Source of the DNA: Rhodobacter sp. NTK016B
Lineage (GTDB): Bacteria; Pseudomonadota; Alphaproteobacteria; Rhodobacterales; Rhodobacteraceae
Direction of reading: 5' to 3'
Length of the DNA: 64,000 nt
Assembly: GCF_017303295.1 (NCBI RefSeq)
Contig: NZ_JAFKOK010000009.1
Location: 1 to 64,000 of the forward strand
Under the pieces are notes generated by a model that worked only from the letters and a program-made list of their open reading frames with translations, was not told the DNA's origin and did not search any database. The translations under genes were made by a program, and so were the position numbers. Positions 59,002-64,000 of this stretch are shown here, in pieces; position 1 is the stretch's first letter; every line of letters starts with the position of its first letter.

Positions 59002-59586
59002 TCAAATCGGCCTGATCGCGGCAATTTCTTCGGGGTCCAGCCTATCGCGCATCTGCGTCACGCTCAAGCCCAGCACCGGATGAACCCAGTCGGGCGCCAC
59101 GTCTGCCAGAGGCACCAGAACGAAACCGCGCTCGTGCAGACGCGGATGCGGCAGGATCAGTTGATCGGGCGCCTCTTCCATCTGCCGGGCCAGCGGAAGC
59201 TCCATCCAGTGCCGCAGCGTTTCACGGTCGGGCAGCACGGTATCGCCGGTCGCCAACAGGTCGATATCGATCACCCGCTGGCCCCAGCGCTTCTTGCGAA
59301 CCCGTCCCATCTCGGCTTCGATCCGGTGGCACAGGGCCAGCATTTCCTCAGCTGTATGAGGGCTTTCCACGGCCATGCAGGCATTGACGAAATCGGGCCC
59401 GGCACCAGGGGGAAAGGCCGGCGTGACATACAGATGGCTGCAACGCAGCGTTACATCTTTCAAGCTATTGAATGTGTGAACCGAACGATTAAGTACCGCA
59501 GTGTTCGCGGACGATTCGTCCGATGCATTGCTCCCCAGCGCCAGAAGGTGCAGGTTGCGGTGGACGGAGGCCAGAATTTTGTCCAA
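59002..59586 (-). CDS. folK: Hydroxymethyldihydropterin pyrophosphokinase
   Basis: A 194-residue HPPK that transfers pyrophosphate from ATP in folate synthesis. The signatures are LLALGSNASDESS, GAGPDFVNACMAVES, the RKKRWGQRVIDIDLL core and LPHPRLHERGFVLVPLA. The only start before the conserved strand in frame is TTG 59586, with a poor ribosome site. A longer N-terminus than usual results. Divergent from the NYN gene. Confidence 0.93.
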   Translation of the reverse strand: MDKILASVHRNLHLLALGSNASDESSANTAVLNRSVHTFNSLKDVTLRCSHLYVTPAFPPGAGPDFVNACMAVESPHTAEEMLALCHRIEAEMGRVRKKRWGQRVIDIDLLATGDTVLPDRETLRHWMELPLARQMEEAPDQLILPHPRLHERGFVLVPLADVAPDWVHPVLGLSVTQMRDRLDPEEIAAIRPI

Positions 59587-59701
59587 GTTGGTATCGGTCG
59601 CTATTTCGTCGACCCGCCAGACCAGGTCACCACGGTGTTAAGGCTAATAGCCGGTCGCGGCCAGAGTGTTTTAAGACGCTGCGATTTTGAAAGGAAAGAC
59701 G

Positions 59702-60307
59702 ATGTTTTACAAGGATGAGCGTCTCGCCCTCTTCATCGACGGCGCGAACCTTTTCGCTGCGGGGAAGGCGCTTGGTTTCGACATCGACTACAAGCTCCTG
59801 CGTCAGGAATTCATGCGTCGCGGCAAGTTGCTGCGCGCCTTCTACTATACGGCTCTGCTGGAGAACGACGATTATTCGCCGATCCGGCCGCTGATCGACT
59901 GGCTGAACTACAACGGCTACGCGATGGTGACCAAGCCCGCCAAGGAATACACGGATTCCATGGGCCGCCGGAAGGTAAAGGGCAACATGGATATCGAGCT
60001 GACGGTCAACGCGATGGAAATCGCCGACCGCATCGACCATGCCGTACTGTTCTCGGGCGATGGCGATTTCCGGCCGCTGGTGGAATCGCTGCAGCGTCAG
60101 GGCGTGCGGGTCTCGGTCGTCTCGACCATCCGCTCGCAGCCGCCTATGATCGCCGATGAACTGCGCCGTCAGGCCGACAATTTCATCGAACTCGACGAGC
60201 TGCGCGACGTGATCGGCCGCCCGCCCCGCGAACCGCGTGAGCCGCGCGACATGCGCGCCCCGCGCGAGGATGCCGAGGCCGAAAGCAGCAGCGACCAGCA
60301 GGACTGA
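59702..60307 (+). CDS. NYN-domain (LabA/DUF88) ribonuclease-like protein
   Basis: A 201-residue protein from ATG 59702 after AGGAAA. The PIN-like NYN fold has acidic residues in LALFIDGANLFAAG, GNMDIELTVNAMEIA and HAVLFSGDGDFRPLVE, placed for metal-dependent RNA cleavage. The last 30 residues are Pro/Arg/Glu-rich and disordered. Housekeeping RNA processing is likely. Its stop is followed in the same frame by the YqaA-like gene. Confidence 0.9.
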   Translation: MFYKDERLALFIDGANLFAAGKALGFDIDYKLLRQEFMRRGKLLRAFYYTALLENDDYSPIRPLIDWLNYNGYAMVTKPAKEYTDSMGRRKVKGNMDIELTVNAMEIADRIDHAVLFSGDGDFRPLVESLQRQGVRVSVVSTIRSQPPMIADELRRQADNFIELDELRDVIGRPPREPREPRDMRAPREDAEAESSSDQQD

Positions 60308-60310
60308 CCG

Positions 60311-60742
60311 CTGTTCCTGTCGCTTGCCGGCCTGTTCGCCGCGGCCTTCGTGGCCGCGACGATCCTGCCCTTCCAGTCCGAAATCATCTTTGCCGCGCTT
60401 CAGGTCGGCGACATGGCGCCCGTCTGGGCGCTTGTCGTCGTGGCCTCGCTCGGCAACACGCTGGGCACCTATGTCAATTATTGGCTGGGTTGGCAGCTTG
60501 AAACGCGCGGCGGCCATCGCTGGCTGAAGATCCCCGATGAAACCTTCGCCAAGGCGCGCCGCTGGTGGGATCGCTGGGGTTACTGGACGCTGTTGCTATC
60601 GTGGCTTCCCATCGGCGATGCGACCACCGTTCTGGCGGGTGCGATGCGCACGCCGCTTTGGCTGTTCACCCTGCTTGTGGGTGTCACCAAGACCACCCGC
60701 TATATCGCCCTCGCCCTGATCACCGCCGGAATTTTTGGCTGA
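60311..60742 (+). CDS. YqaA/DedA-type inner-membrane protein
   Basis: A 143-residue membrane protein. The conserved first helix (FLSLAGLFAAAFVAATILPF) begins before the first conventional start, GTG 60350, and an in-frame stop lies at 60305-60307. The likely start is therefore CTG 60311, 4 bases after the NYN stop. Later features are SLGNTLGTYVNYWLGW and LLLSWLPIGDATTVLAGAMR, as in YqaA. If GTG is used, a shortened first helix results. Confidence 0.72.
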   Translation: MFLSLAGLFAAAFVAATILPFQSEIIFAALQVGDMAPVWALVVVASLGNTLGTYVNYWLGWQLETRGGHRWLKIPDETFAKARRWWDRWGYWTLLLSWLPIGDATTVLAGAMRTPLWLFTLLVGVTKTTRYIALALITAGIFG

Positions 60743-60839
60743 CCCCGCCCCCGGCGCAATCGTAATCGCCCCCGATCCGGGCTAACGGCTGGACGTCGCG
60801 GATACGATTGCTTACCTGTGGGGCCAAGCGGAGTAAGCC

Positions 60840-61790
60840 ATGACCAAGCCCCCCCTGACCCTGTATCTCGCCGCCCCGCGCGGCTTCTGCGCCGGTGTCG
60901 ACCGCGCCATCAAGATCGTCGAAATGGCGATCGCGAAATGGGGCGCGCCGGTCTATGTCCGCCACGAGATCGTGCATAACAAATTCGTCGTCGACAGCCT
61001 GCGCGATCAGGGCGCGGTCTTCGTCGAGGAACTGGACGAATGCCCCGATGACCGTCCGGTGATCTTTTCGGCCCATGGCGTGCCGAAATCGGTGCCCTCG
61101 GCCGCGCAGGCGCGCAACATGACCTTCGTCGATGCCACCTGCCCGCTGGTCTCCAAGGTTCATATCGAGGCCGAGCGCCACCACGCCGCCGGTCTGCAGA
61201 TGGTGATGATCGGCCATGCCGGTCACCCCGAGACGGTGGGCACAATGGGCCAGCTTCCCGATGGCGAGGTACTGCTGGTCGAAACCGTCGAGGATGTCGC
61301 CCATATCGCGCCGCGCGATCCGTCGAAGCTGGCATTCATCACGCAGACCACGCTGTCGGTCGATGACACCACCGACATCGTCGCCGCTCTTCAGGCCCGC
61401 TTTCCGGCCATCGTGGGCCCCCACAAGGAAGACATCTGCTACGCCACCACCAATCGGCAGGCGGCGGTCAAGGCGATCGCCGGGCAGATCGATGCGCTGC
61501 TGGTGATCGGTGCGCCCAACTCGTCCAATTCCAAACGGCTGGTCGAGGTCGGCCGCGCTGCTGGCTGCCGCTATTCGCAACTGATCCAGCGCGCCGCCGA
61601 TATCGACTGGCGCGCGCTCAAAGGTGCGGCCTCGGTCGGTGTGACGGCGGGCGCCTCGGCCCCCGAAGTGCTGATCCAGGAAGTGATCGACGCGTTCGAG
61701 GACCGCTTCGACCTGACCCGCGAGATCGTTGAAACGGCGGTCGAATCGGTCGAGTTCAAGGTCCCGCGCGTTCTGCGTCAGGCGGGTTAA
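60840..61790 (+). CDS. ispH: 4-hydroxy-3-methylbut-2-enyl diphosphate reductase
   Basis: A 316-residue iron-sulfur enzyme that performs the last step of the MEP isoprenoid pathway. Cluster Cys residues lie in [12 protein letters not shown] (near 18), [12 protein letters not shown] (near 102) and [10 protein letters not shown] (near 200). The conserved VRHEIVHN and [10 protein letters not shown] blocks are intact. Good start with GGAG upstream. Confidence 0.97.
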   Translation: MTKPPLTLYLAAPRGFCAGVDRAIKIVEMAIAKWGAPVYVRHEIVHNKFVVDSLRDQGAVFVEELDECPDDRPVIFSAHGVPKSVPSAAQARNMTFVDATCPLVSKVHIEAERHHAAGLQMVMIGHAGHPETVGTMGQLPDGEVLLVETVEDVAHIAPRDPSKLAFITQTTLSVDDTTDIVAALQARFPAIVGPHKEDICYATTNRQAAVKAIAGQIDALLVIGAPNSSNSKRLVEVGRAAGCRYSQLIQRAADIDWRALKGAASVGVTAGASAPEVLIQEVIDAFEDRFDLTREIVETAVESVEFKVPRVLRQAG

Positions 61791-61863
61791 CCACGGCTTC
61801 GAAGGCTGGCGCTTTGGCGGGACCGCGTTATGATCCCGGTTCAGCCCCAGACCGGAGTCCGCC

Positions 61864-62475
61864 ATGAGCCCCGAATTTCTTCTCACCGCCTTCATCGTCT
61901 GCCTCGCCCCCGGCGTCGGCGTGATCTACACGCTCTCGACCGTGCTGGGTCGCGGTCTGGGGGCCGGGCTCTGGGCGGTATTGGGCTGCACGCTGGCCAC
62001 TCTCGTTCATCTGGGCTTTGCCATGGCCGGGCTTGCGGCCGTGCTGCAGACCTCGGCGCTTCTGTTCACAGCGATCAAATACGCGGGCGTCGCGTATCTT
62101 CTGTGGATGGCCTGGGGCACGCTTCAGGGCACCGGCGCCTTGCAGGTCACGCCCGACACCACGCGCCACGCCCCCGCAGCGCTGGTGCGGCGCGGCGTTC
62201 TGCTGAACCTCCTCAACCCGAAACTGCCGATGTTCTTCGTGGCCTTCCTGCCGCAATTTATCCCCGCCGGCGCCCCGAACGCGACCGCCCTGCTGATCGA
62301 GCTGGGCTTCGGCTTCGTGGCGATGACGGCGGGCGTCTTCCTGCTCTACGCGCTGGCGGCGGGCTGGCTGCGCAGCCGCGTGCTCGGCTCGCCCCGCGCA
62401 ATGACCTGGCTGCGCCGTGTCTTCGCCGCCTCCTTCGCGGGTCTCGGCGCGAAACTGGCCTTCGAGCGCGCGTGA
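61864..62475 (+). CDS. LysE/RhtB-family exporter
   Basis: A 203-residue inner-membrane protein with about six helices and family motifs CLAPGVGVIYTLSTVLGRGL (near residue 14) and LLNLLNPKLPMFFVAFLPQF (near 116). Amino-acid efflux is likely. The stop overlaps the methyltransferase start (GTGA). It is a second LysE-type gene of the window, distinct from that at 54.2 kb. Confidence 0.9.
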   Translation: MSPEFLLTAFIVCLAPGVGVIYTLSTVLGRGLGAGLWAVLGCTLATLVHLGFAMAGLAAVLQTSALLFTAIKYAGVAYLLWMAWGTLQGTGALQVTPDTTRHAPAALVRRGVLLNLLNPKLPMFFVAFLPQFIPAGAPNATALLIELGFGFVAMTAGVFLLYALAAGWLRSRVLGSPRAMTWLRRVFAASFAGLGAKLAFERA

Positions 62476-63086
62476 CCGACTCCGAAGCTCTGCGCTTCTA
62501 CGATGCCGCGGCGAAACGATTGGGCGACAGACTGCCCGACGCCCCGCCCAGCCTTGCCGCTTTCGCCGCTGCCCTGCCCGCCGGAGCCACGATCCTGGAT
62601 CTGGGCTGCGGCCATGGCGTCGCGGCGGCGCATCTTGCAAAAGCCGGCTTCGACGTGACCGGGCTCGATCCGTCCGGGGGGCTGCTGGCGGTGGCGCGCA
62701 AGCTTGCGCCGACCGCGCATTTCCGGGTGGGCGGGTTTGACGACCTGCCCGGCATGGGGCCTTACGACGCGATCTGGTGCCATTTTGCCCTGCTCCACGC
62801 GCCACGCGCCCGGATGCCCCGCCACCTGGCCGCGATGGCGCAGGCGCTGACACCCGACGGCACGCTCGCGCTGGCAATGCTCGAAGGCGAGGGCGAGATC
62901 CGCGACCCGCGTGGCCTGCCCTACACCTTCGTCACCGAAACCTTCATCACCGCGCTTCTGTCCGAGGCGGGCTTTCGCGATATCAACGCCACCCGCGCCC
63001 CTGCCCCGGCCGGGGTCGCGGGCCGCGACATCGCCCTGCATCTGCGCGCGACCCGCGCTCGGGCGGTTGACCCCGGCGCCGTTTGA
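62472..63086 (+). CDS. Class I SAM-dependent methyltransferase
   Basis: A 204-residue enzyme starting with GTG 62472 overlapping the exporter stop. Motif I (ATILDLGCGHGVAAAHLA) is near residue 38, VTGLDPSGGLL follows, and YDAIWCHFALLH is near 100. The substrate is unknown; small-molecule methylation is typical of this subgroup. Coupled with the LysE-type exporter. Confidence 0.88.
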   Translation: MTDSEALRFYDAAAKRLGDRLPDAPPSLAAFAAALPAGATILDLGCGHGVAAAHLAKAGFDVTGLDPSGGLLAVARKLAPTAHFRVGGFDDLPGMGPYDAIWCHFALLHAPRARMPRHLAAMAQALTPDGTLALAMLEGEGEIRDPRGLPYTFVTETFITALLSEAGFRDINATRAPAPAGVAGRDIALHLRATRARAVDPGAV

Positions 63087-63128
63087 CGGCACCCCCTGCC
63101 CCGGAAACAGCCGCAAGGACGATGCCCC

Positions 63129-63581
63129 ATGCCTGAACTCTTCGCCTGGACCGATGGCGCCTGCTCCGGGAATCCCGGCCCCGGAGGCTGGGGCGTGCTG
63201 ATGCGCGCGATGGAGGGCGAGAGCGTGCTCAAAGAGCGCACGCTCAACGGCGGTGAGCCGGACACCACCAACAACCGCATGGAACTGATGGCGGCGATCT
63301 CGGCGCTGGAAACCCTGACCCGGCCCTCGACCATCACCATCACCACCGATTCGGCCTATGTGAAGAACGGCGTCACCCAGTGGATCCACGGCTGGAAACG
63401 CAATGGCTGGAAAACCGCCGACAAAAAGCCCGTCAAGAATGCCGAACTCTGGCAGCGGCTGGACGCGGCGCAGAAAACCCATTCGGTGACGTGGAAATGG
63501 ATCAAGGGCCATGCCGGCCATGCCGAGAACGAGCGCGCCGACGAACTGGCCCGCGAAGGCATGGCGCCCTATAAGGGCTGA
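63129..63581 (+). CDS. rnhA: Ribonuclease HI
   Basis: A 150-residue enzyme that removes RNA from RNA-DNA hybrids. The four catalytic acids lie in [32 protein letters not shown] and [13 protein letters not shown], plus the late [14 protein letters not shown] block. Length and motif spacing are those of the E. coli type. Good ribosome site. Confidence 0.97.
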   Translation: MPELFAWTDGACSGNPGPGGWGVLMRAMEGESVLKERTLNGGEPDTTNNRMELMAAISALETLTRPSTITITTDSAYVKNGVTQWIHGWKRNGWKTADKKPVKNAELWQRLDAAQKTHSVTWKWIKGHAGHAENERADELAREGMAPYKG

Positions 63582-63599
63582 TCCTGAACGGAGCGTCCT

Positions 63600-64000
63600 A
63601 TGACCGTCGTCGCCTTTCTCGAATACCTCTCGGTCTTCGTCTTCGCGCTGACCGGCGCCTTGGTCGCGTCGCGTGCGCAGCTCGACCTGCTGGGCTTTCT
63701 GTTCATCGCCTCGCTCACGGCGGTGGGTGGCGGCACCGTGCGCGACCTCGTCCTGAACCGCGAAACGATCTTCTGGATCGCCAATCCTCGCTATATCGGC
63801 GTGGCCTCGATTGCCGCCCTGCTGGTCTTTTTCACCGCCCACCTGCTTGAGAACCGTCGCCGCGCCATCGACTGGTTCGATGCGGGCGCGCTGGCGGTCG
63901 CCGTCCCGGCGGGCGTCGGGGTGGCGCTAGACCTGGGGCATGGCGCGGCGGTGGTGGTGATGATGGGCATGATGACCGGCGCGTTCGGCGGGCTGATGCG
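63600..64000 (+). CDS. TRIC/YadS-type trimeric cation channel family protein (partial)
   Basis: An open reading frame that runs off the right edge, with about 134 residues visible from ATG 63600. Hydrophobic helices (LEYLSVFVFALTGALVASR, then LGFLFIASLTAVGGGTVRDL, then YIGVASIAALLVFFTAHLL) and the Gly-rich GGGTVRDL motif mark the UPF0126/TRIC family of ion channels. The second half is missing. Confidence 0.88.
   Translation, partial: MTVVAFLEYLSVFVFALTGALVASRAQLDLLGFLFIASLTAVGGGTVRDLVLNRETIFWIANPRYIGVASIAALLVFFTAHLLENRRRAIDWFDAGALAVAVPAGVGVALDLGHGAAVVVMMGMMTGAFGGLM

Overview
The window is GC-rich alphaproteobacterial chromosome, most probably Rhodobacterales (Rhodobacteraceae). The evidence is a TrcR/DUF1013 regulator, the operon order rpoZ - relA/spoT - DUF2062 - pdxJ - LysE - acpS, and GC-rich palindromic intergenic elements of the kind found in that group. 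This placement comes from gene content only.

Positions 1-43,638 are the right-hand part of a temperate, tailed (siphovirus-like, HK97-type capsid) prophage. Its left end lies outside the window. The right end is a tyrosine integrase next to the 3' end of a tRNA-Pro(CGG) gene at 43,639-43,715, the probable attachment site. The virion genes are on the minus strand and read from about 25 kb down to 1: HNH/P-loop protein, small and large terminase, protease, capsid, portal, collagen-like fibre, connector, a DUF115/glycosyltransferase/methyltransferase block, head-tail adaptor, tail terminator, gp10-like protein, tail tube, tail chaperone, tape measure, tail-tip proteins, fibre. A 3.8-kb cassette (about 10.15-13.98 kb) with its own ribbon-helix-helix regulators, a lipoprotein and a twin-arginine-type exported protein interrupts this run between the tail-terminator and gp10-like genes.

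Upstream, 25-34 kb on the minus strand, is a leftward early operon: Cro-like and XRE regulators, a dATP/dGTP diphosphohydrolase-like protein, a DUF2829 (Tad2-type anti-Thoeris) protein, DUF1064, a ParB-like protein, a DEAH helicase, a Toprim primase, SSB and a NusG-like factor. A CI/S24 repressor with a HicAB-like pair (34.2-35.5 kb, plus strand) forms the lysogeny operon. The rightward early operon (36.3-43.6 kb) carries Gp157, a Rad52-type annealase, DUF1367, an HNH endonuclease, many small proteins, an excisionase-like protein and the integrase. Near-identical palindromes in front of both early operons suggest that one repressor controls both arms. Most phage genes overlap by ATGA, GTGA or TGATG, which fixes many start codons.

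Positions 43,639-64,000 are ordinary host chromosome: tRNA-Pro, a DMT transporter, pheT, trcR, a T2-type RNase, a secreted MORN-repeat protein, a secreted trypsin-NIDO fusion protease, acpS, LysE exporters, pdxJ, DUF2062, relA/spoT, rpoZ, folK, a NYN-domain protein, a YqaA-like membrane protein, ispH, a methyltransferase, rnhA and the start of a TRIC/YadS-type membrane protein.
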